Origin: Pseudomonas karstica
GTDB lineage: Bacteria > Pseudomonadota > Gammaproteobacteria > Pseudomonadales > Pseudomonadaceae
Assembly (NCBI RefSeq): GCF_009707515.1
Contig: NZ_WLYI01000010.1
Location: forward strand, 80,674 to 144,673
Reading direction: 5' to 3'
Length of the DNA: 64,000 bases
Shown: piece by piece, positions 44,904 to 53,195 of the stretch
How the letters are laid out: every line of letters begins with the position of its first letter
Position numbering within the stretch: the first letter of the stretch is position 1
Position numbers and translations under genes: made by a program
Notes under the pieces: model-generated
The model's input: only the letters and a program-made list of their open reading frames with translations
What the model was told of the DNA's origin: nothing
Databases searched by the model: none

Positions 44904-46250
44904 TTAAACCCGAGGCTCGTCATCCTTACGCTCGCGTGAAACAGCATTGCCTTCCAATGATGAATAAGGTGCGGTTTCGCGACGGGCCAGGATGAAATGG
45001 CGAGTCAGCGCTGCCATGACCCCCAGGATCAATCCAATAATCAGGCTCAAGGCGATAACCAGTGCCTTTTTCGGCTTGATCGGGCTCAGGGGTTCCTGGG
45101 CACGACGATCAATTGTCACCAGCTTCAGCTCACTCATATTGATATTCAAGCCATGCAGCCGCGCCACTTCGGCCCGCAACGGTTCAACATCCTTCAGGAA
45201 AATGTCTTCATTGCCGCGTTTTTTCAGCACCTCAACTTCGCGGTTGGTTACCAGAAGCTGCAGCTCTTTACCGATTTCAGCAACACGCGGGTTGGTAAAG
45301 TCATCACTGGTACGCTTCTGCAAGGCTGTGCGCTCGGCTTCCAGCGCTTCAGTCCCCATGAAGTACAGCGGAATGTCCTGATTGTTGACCTCGGTGCGCA
45401 TGACCTGACTGGAGCCACTGCGCGAAGAGTCAGCCATGGAGGATGGCGTGGTAGGGGCTTTTATGCCCATGGATTTGGCAATGGAGCTCGCCTCAGCCAG
45501 TTCCGCTAATCGATTGGTACGCTCCATCTTCATTTGCAGGCGCAACGCACCCAGTTCGTCTTCCAACTGTGCGCGCTTGAGTTTGTCGCCTTCGAGCAAC
45601 TTGGCGATTTTCGACTCTTTATTGGTGTCGTAGTTGGCACGGGCGGCGTTGATCTTGCCTTTGAGTTCATTGAGACGGTTATTGACGATCACCTTAAGGT
45701 CGGCCCCAATCTGGTTGCGTTCCGAAGCAACCGCGTAATTTACGAAACCGTTGAGAATCGCTACGCCATCGATGTCCTTGGGATACTGCAGCTCAAGCCG
45801 GATATAACTGCTCAGCGAATCTGTCTTTTTTGGGTCGGGCAGTATCAATTTGATGGAGTTGCGATTGAACTCTTCAAAGCTCTGCTCAAGGGTTTGCCCC
45901 GGTCTCTGAAACGCCTGGAACAGCGCTTCATTTGCCTTGAAAAAACCCAGGCGGGTTTCATAAGAATCCAGTGCAGAGCCTACTTTGGCCAGCGCATCCG
46001 CCGGTGGCAACTCATAGACTTCGGAGCGGTTTAGCGCATCCAGCTCGTTGATCGCCGCCGGACGCAACACGCTGCTGACCTGATATTCCTTTGGCGCCAG
46101 GAATGCGTAGCCTCCCCCTAAAAGACCCACAAGAACGGTGCAACCCACAATCAGCTTTTTTTGTCGCCAGATGGAGTGAAACAATTCAAACAGGTCAATT
46201 TCGTCTGATACAACTTGAGACCGGAGCTGGGGAGTTTTATTCAAAATCAT
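44904..46250 (-). CDS. wzz: Wzz-family O-antigen/polysaccharide chain-length determinant
   Basis: A 448-residue polysaccharide co-polymerase. The N-terminal region (DEIDLFELFHSIWRQKKLIV) leads into membrane segment 1 (about 33-52). A long periplasmic coiled-coil domain follows, then membrane segment 2 (about 396-418) preceded by the family motif PLSPIKPKKALV. It controls the modal length of O-antigen made by Wzy. Longer than E. coli Wzz (about 325) and close to the larger Pseudomonas Wzz2-type proteins. A CAGGATG lies before the ATG. It stands alone, not in an O-antigen cluster. Confidence 0.87.
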   Translation of the reverse strand: MILNKTPQLRSQVVSDEIDLFELFHSIWRQKKLIVGCTVLVGLLGGGYAFLAPKEYQVSSVLRPAAINELDALNRSEVYELPPADALAKVGSALDSYETRLGFFKANEALFQAFQRPGQTLEQSFEEFNRNSIKLILPDPKKTDSLSSYIRLELQYPKDIDGVAILNGFVNYAVASERNQIGADLKVIVNNRLNELKGKINAARANYDTNKESKIAKLLEGDKLKRAQLEDELGALRLQMKMERTNRLAELAEASSIAKSMGIKAPTTPSSMADSSRSGSSQVMRTEVNNQDIPLYFMGTEALEAERTALQKRTSDDFTNPRVAEIGKELQLLVTNREVEVLKKRGNEDIFLKDVEPLRAEVARLHGLNINMSELKLVTIDRRAQEPLSPIKPKKALVIALSLIIGLILGVMAALTRHFILARRETAPYSSLEGNAVSRERKDDEPRV

Positions 46251-46629
46251 TGCATCCTGAAAAGTTGACGCTCAACGTCTGAAAAAAGCGCCGTCAACTT
46301 GAGTAAACGATTGAAAAAGCAGGGATAACGCCCTGAGCATCGTACATACGAGTTCCATTAATGGGCATCAGACCTCGCAGTCATAAGAAAAATCCCATGC
46401 ATTACAGAAAATTTTCGCTTTAGTTACGAAAATATCCTTACAGACTGCACCAGCGTAGTTGAATATCGACCATCCATTCGCCCTACAGCATGTCAAAGGT
46501 ACGTTAAATACCTACCCGCAAAGAGAAAAAGCTCGGAAAAGCGTTCAAAATGGGATAAATCGCACAAAACCCTTCCAGCCAGTCGGGACCAGGTGCGAAC
46601 GAAGCGGCCTTCTTTGAAAAGGAATGAGT
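46251..46629. other. Intergenic region upstream of wzz
   Basis: About 380 bases of relatively AT-rich sequence between the divergent wzz gene and the broken TIGR03067 gene, presumably holding both promoters. I see no open frame, repeat or operator that I can support. Confidence 0.5.
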
Positions 46630-47023
46630 ATGTCAACCGTAGCCAACCAACATGACCGACTGGTGCTGCAGGGAACCTGGGAGCAAACCGCTCTAGAGGA
46701 CAGTGGCGTCCTCAACCCCGCCGATGAGCACAGCGCACCCGGCGCCGTGACCACCATCAGCGGCGATCGATTCCAGGTGGTGACCGTCACTGGAGAAGTG
46801 TTACTGGAAGGCAGTTTTACCTTGGACGCAACGACCACGCCCAAAACGATTGTCTGGGTAGATGCAATCGGCGCTGATGCCGGCAAGCTACCGCCTGCAA
46901 GGCGATCACTTCATCTTTATTGCCGCCGACGAAGGCATGCCAAGGCCCACTCGATTCAGCACCGCGCCCGGGCAAACCATGCGCACCTTCCTGCGTAAAG
47001 TGAGCCTCGCACCGGACACTTGA
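46630..47023 (+). pseudogene. TIGR03067-domain protein, frameshifted
   Basis: The frame from ATG 46630 (AAGGA six bases upstream) encodes LQGTWEQTALEDSG, SGDRFQVVTV and LLEGSFTLDATTTPKTIVW, typical of the small lipocalin-like TIGR03067 domain. After about 46895 (DAIGADAGK) the frame reads into Arg-rich nonsense. The family continuation ASYRLQGDHFIFIAADEG followed by MPRPTRFSTAPGQTMRTFLR is found in another frame and ends at TGA 47021-47023. A small deletion of a length not divisible by three near 46890-46900 explains this. Either a recent pseudogene or a sequencing error. Confidence 0.7.
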
Positions 47024-47224
47024 TCGCACAGGGCTTCCCCACCATACAACTCGCGCCTCACATATGCGACAATGCGCGCCAAATTCCAACATACACCCCA
47101 ATTTTCTGTTCAGCGACAGGGTTTCGCGCCTTGATGTCGCTGTCGACGCATGCCCGCAGGCCTAGGTCCAGAAATGGCCCAGTCGCCCTCAGCGTTGCTC
47201 GCAACCCATTGATAGGTAAAGTAA

Positions 47225-48814
47225 TTGATCTCCACAGCTAACATCACCATGCAGTTCGGCGCCAAGCCACTCTTTGAGAATGTCTCGGTCAAGTTCGGCG
47301 CTGGCAACCGGTATGGCCTGATCGGTGCCAACGGTTGCGGCAAGTCGACCTTCATGAAAATCCTCGGTGGCGACCTGGAGCCGTCGGGTGGCCAGGTCAT
47401 GCTGGAGCCAAACGTGCGCTTGGGTAAGCTGCGCCAGGACCAGTTTGCCTATGAAGAATTCACCGTGATCGACACCGTGATCATGGGCCACGAAGAGCTG
47501 TGGAAGGTCAAGGCCGAGCGTGATCGCATCTACTCGCTGCCAGAAATGACCGAAGCCGATGGCATGGCCGTCGCCGAACTGGAAACCGATTTCGCCGAGA
47601 TGGACGGCTACACCGCCGAATCCCGTGCCGGCGAGTTGCTGCTGGGCCTGGGTATCGGCATCGAGCAGCACAACGGCCCGATGAGCGAAGTGTCCCCTGG
47701 CTGGAAGTTGCGAGTGCTGTTGGCCCAGGCACTGTTTTCCGATCCGGAAGTGTTGCTGCTCGACGAGCCAACCAACCACCTGGACATCAACACCATCCGC
47801 TGGCTGGAAAACATCCTGACCCAACGTTCGAGCCTGATGATCATCATCTCTCACGACCGTCACTTCCTGAACAGCGTCTGCACCCACATGGCCGACCTGG
47901 ACTACGGCGAATTGCGCCTGTTTCCAGGCAACTACGACGAATACATGACCGTGGCGACCCAGTCCCGCGAGCAGTTGCTGTCGGACAATGCCAAGAAGAA
48001 AGCGCAGATCTCCGAGCTGCAGTCCTTCGTCAGCCGCTTCTCGGCCAACGCCTCGAAAGCCAAGCAGGCCACTTCCCGCGCCAAGGCGATCGACAAGATC
48101 CAACTGGCCGAAGTCAAACCGTCGAGCCGCGTCAGTCCGTTCATCCGCTTTGACCAGACCAAGAAGCTGCACCGCCAGGCGGTCATCGTCGATCGCATGG
48201 CCAAGGGCTTTGACGGCAAGACGCTGTTCAAGGACTTCAGCTTCCAGGTTGAAGCTGGCGAGCGCGTGGCAATCATTGGCCCGAACGGCATCGGCAAGAC
48301 TACCCTGCTGCGCACCCTGGTCAACGAACTATCCCCGGACGCCGGTACCGTCAAGTGGACCGACGCGGCCGAGTTGGGCTACTACGCCCAGGACCATGCC
48401 TCGGATTTCGAAGACGAATCCAACCTGTTCGACTGGATGGGCCGCTGGACCAAGGAAGGCGAGCAAGTGGTTCGCGGCACCCTGGGCCGGATGCTGTTCT
48501 CCAACGACGAAATCCTCAAGTCGGTCAAGGTCATCTCCGGTGGCGAGCAAGGCCGCATGCTGTTCGGCAAATTGATCCTGCAAAAGCCCAACGTACTGAT
48601 CATGGACGAACCAACCAACCACTTGGACATGGAGTCCATCGAAGCCCTGAACCTGGCGTTGGAAAACTACCCGGGCACACTGATCTTCGTCAGCCACGAC
48701 CGTGAGTTCGTATCGTCCCTGGCCACCCGCATCATCGAGCTGAGCCCAAGTGGCGTGATCGACTTCAGCGGCACCTATGACGATTACCTGCGCAGCCAAG
48801 GTGTGGTGTTCTAG
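47225..48814 (+). CDS. ybiT: ABC-F family ATPase YbiT
   Basis: A 529-residue soluble protein with two ATP-binding cassettes and no membrane domain, of the ABC-F translation-factor group. Walker A motifs are GANGCGKST and GPNGIGKTT, and Walker B segments with DEPTNHLD occur twice. The inter-domain linker is charged and helical (about 245-300). It starts with TTG 47225, which gives an N-terminus ([19 protein letters not shown]) aligned with E. coli YbiT (530 residues); AGGTAA lies upstream. ABC-F proteins act on the ribosome E site. The stop codon is directly followed by the 134-bp REP array. Confidence 0.92.
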   Translation: MISTANITMQFGAKPLFENVSVKFGAGNRYGLIGANGCGKSTFMKILGGDLEPSGGQVMLEPNVRLGKLRQDQFAYEEFTVIDTVIMGHEELWKVKAERDRIYSLPEMTEADGMAVAELETDFAEMDGYTAESRAGELLLGLGIGIEQHNGPMSEVSPGWKLRVLLAQALFSDPEVLLLDEPTNHLDINTIRWLENILTQRSSLMIIISHDRHFLNSVCTHMADLDYGELRLFPGNYDEYMTVATQSREQLLSDNAKKKAQISELQSFVSRFSANASKAKQATSRAKAIDKIQLAEVKPSSRVSPFIRFDQTKKLHRQAVIVDRMAKGFDGKTLFKDFSFQVEAGERVAIIGPNGIGKTTLLRTLVNELSPDAGTVKWTDAAELGYYAQDHASDFEDESNLFDWMGRWTKEGEQVVRGTLGRMLFSNDEILKSVKVISGGEQGRMLFGKLILQKPNVLIMDEPTNHLDMESIEALNLALENYPGTLIFVSHDREFVSSLATRIIELSPSGVIDFSGTYDDYLRSQGVVF

Positions 48815-49822
48815 AGGAGCCTTCAACGACTTCAGGCCCCAAACGACTGCTGCGTAGCCGATCGCAGGCTGCGCCAGCGGCTACAGGTGATCGGTGATCG
48901 ACGGTCCCTTGTAGCCGCTGCCGAGGTACGAGGCTGCGATAAGGGCCGAAGGACCTTCAGCAATTTCAAGGCCCAGGCGACTGCTGCGCAGCCGATCGCA
49001 GGCTGCGCCAGCGGCTACAAATGATCGGTGATCGACGGTTCCTTGTAGCCGCTGTCGAGGTACGAGGCTGCGATAAGGGCCGAAGGACCTTCAGCAATTT
49101 CAAGGCCCAAACGACTGCTGCGCAGCCGATCGCAGGCTGCGCCAGCGGCTACAGGTGATCGGTGATCGACGGTCCCTTGTAGCCGCTGCCGAGGTACGAG
49201 GCTGCGATAAGGGCCGAAGGACCTTCAGCAATTTCAAGGCCCTGGCGACTGCTGCGCAGCCGATCGCAGGCTGCGCCAGCGGCTACAAATGATCGGTGAT
49301 CGACGGTTCCTTGTAGCCGCTGTCGAGGTACGAGGCTGCGATAAGGGCCGCAGGACCTTCAGCAATCTCAAGACCCAAACGACTGCTGCGCAGCCGATCG
49401 CAGGCTGCGCCAGCGGCTACAAATGATCGGTGATCGACGGTCCCTTGTAGCCGCTGCCGAGGCACGAGGCTGCGATAAGGGCCGAAGGACCTTCAGCAAT
49501 TTCAAGGCCCAGGCGACTGCTGCGCAGCCGATCGCAGGCTGCGCCAGCGGCTACAAATGATCGGTGATCGACGGTTCCTTGTAGCCGCTGTCGAGGTACG
49601 AGGCTGCGATAAGGGCCGCAGGACCTTCAGCAATTTCAAGACCCAAACGACTGCTGCGCAGCCGATCGCAGGCTGCGCCAGCGGCTACAAATGATCGGTG
49701 ATCGACGGTCCCTTGTAGCCGCTGCCGAGGTACGAGGCTGCGATAAGGGCCGCAGGACCTTCAGCAATTTCAAGGCCCAAACGACTGCTGCGCAGCCGAT
49801 CGCAGGCTGCGCCAGCGGCTAC
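48815..49822. repeat. Tandem REP array, 134-bp period, with alternating unit types
   Basis: GTAGCCGCTG occurs at 48911, 49045, 49179, 49313, 49447, 49581 and 49715, exactly 134 bp apart. The opposite arm CGCAGGCTGCGCCAGCGGCTAC occurs in eight phased copies from 48863 to 49801. Each unit is thus a pair of inverted REP arms around a 23-30 base spacer (GATCGGTGATCGACGG). Units alternate strictly at two places: TCCCTTG with GCCGAG in copies 1, 3, 5 and 7, and TTCCTTG with GTCGAG in copies 2, 4 and 6. This points to amplification of a 268-bp dimer. The array spans the whole gap between ybiT and the convergent sensor kinase gene and includes the latter's stop codon. 134 is not a multiple of 3, and no gene runs through it. 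Confidence 0.95.
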
Positions 49823-51123
49823 AGGGCCTGAGTGGGCAACCACAACCGAAACCGCGCGCCGCCCAAGGGCGATGCCTGGGCTGTCAACGTCCCACCCTGC
49901 GCCTCCAGCGCCCGCCGGCTGATTGCCAGCCCCAAGCCAAACCCTCCGGTAGCCCGGTCACGGCTGCGGTCCAGGCGATAAAACGGCTCAAAGACCCGCT
50001 CACGTTGATCTTCGGGGATGCCGATCCCATCATCATCGACCCAGACTTCACAGCCCTTGGGACACACCTTGACCCCTACCTGAATACGCCGCTCGCAATA
50101 ACGCATGGCGTTACGCAACAGGTTTTGCAAGGCCCGGGCGGTCAGCCGTGGGTCGAGGGTGAAGCGCTCCACAGTACAGTCCAACGCCACATCAATGACA
50201 ATCTCCGGGTTTTCCAGCTCGTCGTCGACGCTACCCAGGATGCTATCGATAAACTCGTCCAGCATCACCTCCACCTGCTCCGGCAGTTGGGCCGGGTTTT
50301 GCAGCCGACTGTAGGAAAGCAATTCCAGGACCAGCTCATCCAGTTCGCGAATGTGCGCCACCAGGCCCTGCAGGCGTTCGCGGCTGGCGGCGGGCAGATC
50401 ATCGGAGAGCGCCAGGGCCAGGCCGAAGTCCAGCCGAGTCAAGGGGGTGCGCAATTCGTGGGAGACCGCATTGAGCAAGTCACGCTGCTGGTTGAGCAGG
50501 TGCTCGATATCGTTAGCCATGGTGTCGAACACGGCGGCCAGGCTACCAATATTGGAGCTGGCGGGGATCCGCGTGCGTTCGGCAAGGTTGCCCTGGCCCA
50601 GTTGCTCCGCCGTATTCTTGAGCCGCTCCAGGTCGCGCCAGTGGGGGCGCAGCCAGAACAACAGGCAGCCGAGCAATGCCGCGCCAATCAGTACATTCAT
50701 GCTCCAGTACAACAGGTTCATGTCCAGCGGGTCCGGCGGGACCGACAGCTTGACTGCCAACTGATCATCCAGCGCCGAACTGACGTCATCCATCCAGCCC
50801 CATTCGCCCAGGCGAATCACCGGCTGATCCTGAGCCAACAGACGCTGTTCCTCGGCGGTGTAACTGGCGTCCTGGATGCGCAGCAATTGGATCTTCAGCG
50901 GGGCAAAATCAGCCTCCAGGTGCGCCGTGACGTTGGTCCACTGCGCCATCGGCACCCGGCGGTACTCCTTGACGATCAGGCTCTGCAACCCTCGGGACTG
51001 CTCGACGTTGTAGTTCATGTAACGGCGCTCAAAGACCTGAATCACCACCTTTGGAATCAGGTAAATCGCCGCACTGTAGGTGACGATGGTAATCAGGTAG
51101 AGACGCAGCAGGACTCTGAACAT
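49819..51123 (-). CDS. RstB-like sensor histidine kinase
   Basis: A 434-residue sensor kinase. Membrane segments lie at about 5-25 and 137-157 around a periplasmic domain. A HAMP region, HisKA with His222 (AVSHELRTPLTR), and HATPase with N box (QNLLRNAMRYCE), G1 (DDGIGIP) and G2 (GGFGLGLAI) follow. It overlaps or abuts the response regulator gene (3-base gap) and is divergent from an RND pump. The TAG stop is the TAG of a GTAGCCGCTGGCGCAGCC REP arm on the same strand, so the C-terminus lies directly on the repeat array. The ligand is unknown. Confidence 0.88.
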   Translation of the reverse strand: MFRVLLRLYLITIVTYSAAIYLIPKVVIQVFERRYMNYNVEQSRGLQSLIVKEYRRVPMAQWTNVTAHLEADFAPLKIQLLRIQDASYTAEEQRLLAQDQPVIRLGEWGWMDDVSSALDDQLAVKLSVPPDPLDMNLLYWSMNVLIGAALLGCLLFWLRPHWRDLERLKNTAEQLGQGNLAERTRIPASSNIGSLAAVFDTMANDIEHLLNQQRDLLNAVSHELRTPLTRLDFGLALALSDDLPAASRERLQGLVAHIRELDELVLELLSYSRLQNPAQLPEQVEVMLDEFIDSILGSVDDELENPEIVIDVALDCTVERFTLDPRLTARALQNLLRNAMRYCERRIQVGVKVCPKGCEVWVDDDGIGIPEDQRERVFEPFYRLDRSRDRATGGFGLGLAISRRALEAQGGTLTAQASPLGGARFRLWLPTQAL

Positions 51124-51126
51124 GAC

Positions 51127-51828
51127 TCAGCATTCCCACTCGGAACGGCTGAACAGATAACCCTTGCCCCACACGGTCTTGATCTTGCGCGCTTCACCGG
51201 CATGGTCGTCAAACTTGCGCCGCAGCTTGGAGATCGCCACGTCAACCGAGCGGTCGGTACCGTTGAACTCAATTCCTCGCAGGCGTTGCAGGATCTGGTC
51301 GCGACTGAGCACCTCACCGGCATGCCGGGCCAGCACCACCAACAGGTTATATTCGCCGCTGGACAGTTCCACTGGCTGCTCGCGCCAGGTCACGGAGCGC
51401 TCCGACAAGTCGATGCACAGGTTGCCCATGAGGATCTGGTCGTTGGCCACCTGGGGTTCGGCGAGGCTGCTGCGGCGCAGCAGAGTGCGCACGCGGGCCA
51501 GCAAAACCCGGGGCTCACAGGGTTTAGTCACGTAGTCGTCGGCGCCCATTTCCAGGCCCAGCACCTGGTCATGGCTGTCATCGCGAGCGGTGAGCATCAA
51601 GATCGGCAAGCTCGCTGAATCGGCGCGCAACAACCGGCAGACCTGCAAGCCGTCGAGGCCCGGCAGCATCAGGTCGAGGATCACCAGGTCCGGTGGGTTG
51701 AGCCGGGCTCGTTCGCGCACGTGATCACCGCGACTCAGAACGCTGACATGGTAGCCATTGCGTTCCAGGTAGCTGGAAATCAGTTCGCAGAGTGCGGCGT
51801 CGTCTTCCACCAGGAGGATGTTGGGCAT
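51127..51828 (-). CDS. RstA-like OmpR-family response regulator
   Basis: A 233-residue regulator. The receiver domain has EDD (8-10), phosphoacceptor Asp52 (LVILDLMLPG) and Lys in DDYVTKPCEP. The winged-helix output domain ends VWGKGYLFSRSEWEC. It is paired with the sensor kinase downstream. The 190-base divergent region to the RND adaptor gene contains a perfect spaced direct repeat (TACA-N3-CTTCACA twice, 21 bp apart), a form suited to an OmpR-family regulator, so this system probably controls the pump. Confidence 0.88.
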   Translation of the reverse strand: MPNILLVEDDAALCELISSYLERNGYHVSVLSRGDHVRERARLNPPDLVILDLMLPGLDGLQVCRLLRADSASLPILMLTARDDSHDQVLGLEMGADDYVTKPCEPRVLLARVRTLLRRSSLAEPQVANDQILMGNLCIDLSERSVTWREQPVELSSGEYNLLVVLARHAGEVLSRDQILQRLRGIEFNGTDRSVDVAISKLRRKFDDHAGEARKIKTVWGKGYLFSRSEWEC

Positions 51829-51931
51829 GGGTGTTTCCAGAAATTACAGTTTCGAATCCAACACAAACGGTTGTGATAGTTTCGCCAGCCGTGAAGGATA
51901 TACGCCCGCGTGCCCGAGCGCGCTCGCACCT

Positions 51932-51966
51932 TACACTTCTTCACACACACCCTACAGAGCTTCACA
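51932..51966 (+). promoter_or_regulatory. Direct-repeat operator upstream of the RND pump
   Basis: TACACTTCTTCACA (51932-51945) and TACAGAGCTTCACA (51953-51966) share TACA-N3-CTTCACA and are exactly 21 bp apart. They lie 54-88 bases before the adaptor gene start and about 104 bases before the divergent regulator start. Same-face direct repeats are typical of OmpR-family sites. Confidence 0.6.
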
Positions 51967-52019
51967 GCACTGTGGCGGGGGCGCCCGTAGGATGCGCCAG
52001 TCAATAGTGGGATATAAGC

Positions 52020-53177
52020 ATGTCGAAGAATCTGTTTGCGCCGTTTTGTCTGTTAGCCCTGGCACTGGCATTGGGCGGGTGTGACAAATCTTCCAGTGGC
52101 GCCCCCGAAATGCCACTGGCCAAAGTACGCACCGAAACCCTCGAAGCCAAGCCCCTGTCCATCAGCAACGAACTGAGCGGCCGTATTGCAGCGCCGCGCA
52201 TTGCCGAAGTGCGGGCTCGGGTGGCCGGCGTGGTGCTGCAACGGGTCTTCAAGGAAGGGCATGACGTCAAACAGGGTGATGTGTTGTTCCGGATTGATCC
52301 GGCACCGTTCAAGGCCGACCTGGACAGCGCCCAGGCCAATCTGCGCAAGGCCGAGGCCAATGCCTTCCAGGCCCGCTTGCAGGAGCAGCGCTACAGCCAG
52401 TTGGTGGAAGGCAATGCCATCAGCGCCCAGGACTATGACAATGCCCGCGCCGCCGCCCGGCAAACCGCCGCTGAAGTGGCCGTCAATCAGGCTGCCGTGC
52501 AACGGGCCAGGCTGAACCTGGGCTACGCCACGGTTACCGCACCGATTTCCGGGCGCATTGGCCGGGCATTGGTCACCGAAGGCGCCCTGGTAGGCCAGAA
52601 TGAAGCCACGCCGCTGGCAGTCATCCAGCAACTGGACCCAATCCATGCTGACCTGACCCAATCTACCCGCGAGCTCAATGACCTGCGCCGGGCGTTCCGG
52701 GCCGGGCACTTGAAACAAATCGGCCAGGACCAGGCCAAGGCCACGCTGATCCAGGATGACGGCAGCCTCTACCCGTTGCCGGGCAAGTTACTGTTCTCCG
52801 AAATCAGCGTCGACCCAGGCACCGGCCAGATTATCCTGCGCAGCGAGTTCCCCAACCCGGACCTCGACCTGCTACCGGGCAGCTTCATTCGTGTGCGCCT
52901 GGAACAGGCCGTAGACCTGCAAGGCATCAGCGTGCCGCAACGGGCCATCACCCGCGACAGCGCCGGCGTTCCCATGGTGCTGCTGCTGGATGCCGAGCAG
53001 ACCGTCAGCCAGCATCCGGTGGAGTTGGGGTCGGTGATCAATGATCGCTGGATCGTCACCAGCGGGCTCAAGCCGGGTGATCGCATTGTCGTGGAAGGCC
53101 TGCAACACGCTCGTCCTGGCGAGAAAGTCCAGGTCGACGACAGCCCCGAGCCAACCGCCCAGGCGCCTGGCCAGTAA
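52020..53177 (+). CDS. RND efflux periplasmic adaptor subunit
   Basis: A 385-residue membrane fusion lipoprotein (lipobox LGGCDKSS). The lipoyl halves are GRIAAPRIAEVRARVAGVV and TVTAPISGRIGRALV; the intervening coiled coil contains LDSAQANLRKAEANAFQARL. It resembles AcrA/MexA-type adaptors of multidrug pumps. It is the first gene of a two-gene operon with the transporter 18 bases downstream and is divergent from an RstAB-like two-component system whose candidate operator lies in its promoter. I cannot assign it to a named Mex system. Confidence 0.9.
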   Translation: MSKNLFAPFCLLALALALGGCDKSSSGAPEMPLAKVRTETLEAKPLSISNELSGRIAAPRIAEVRARVAGVVLQRVFKEGHDVKQGDVLFRIDPAPFKADLDSAQANLRKAEANAFQARLQEQRYSQLVEGNAISAQDYDNARAAARQTAAEVAVNQAAVQRARLNLGYATVTAPISGRIGRALVTEGALVGQNEATPLAVIQQLDPIHADLTQSTRELNDLRRAFRAGHLKQIGQDQAKATLIQDDGSLYPLPGKLLFSEISVDPGTGQIILRSEFPNPDLDLLPGSFIRVRLEQAVDLQGISVPQRAITRDSAGVPMVLLLDAEQTVSQHPVELGSVINDRWIVTSGLKPGDRIVVEGLQHARPGEKVQVDDSPEPTAQAPGQ

Positions 53178-53195
53178 CGAAAGGGATAGCCAACA

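Noticed and set aside
49283..49465. 60-codon frame within the repeat array
   Set aside because: Translation of repeat DNA only; the 134-bp period shifts frame and no start signal exists.
48815..49822. CRISPR array
   Set aside because: The period is regular, but the whole 134-bp unit is repeated. There are no unique spacers, no short direct repeats and no cas genes; the arms are inverted REPs.
50005..51618. 537-codon open frame antisense to the RstAB-like genes
   Set aside because: Spans two well-supported genes on the other strand; composition is typical of a reverse-frame shadow.
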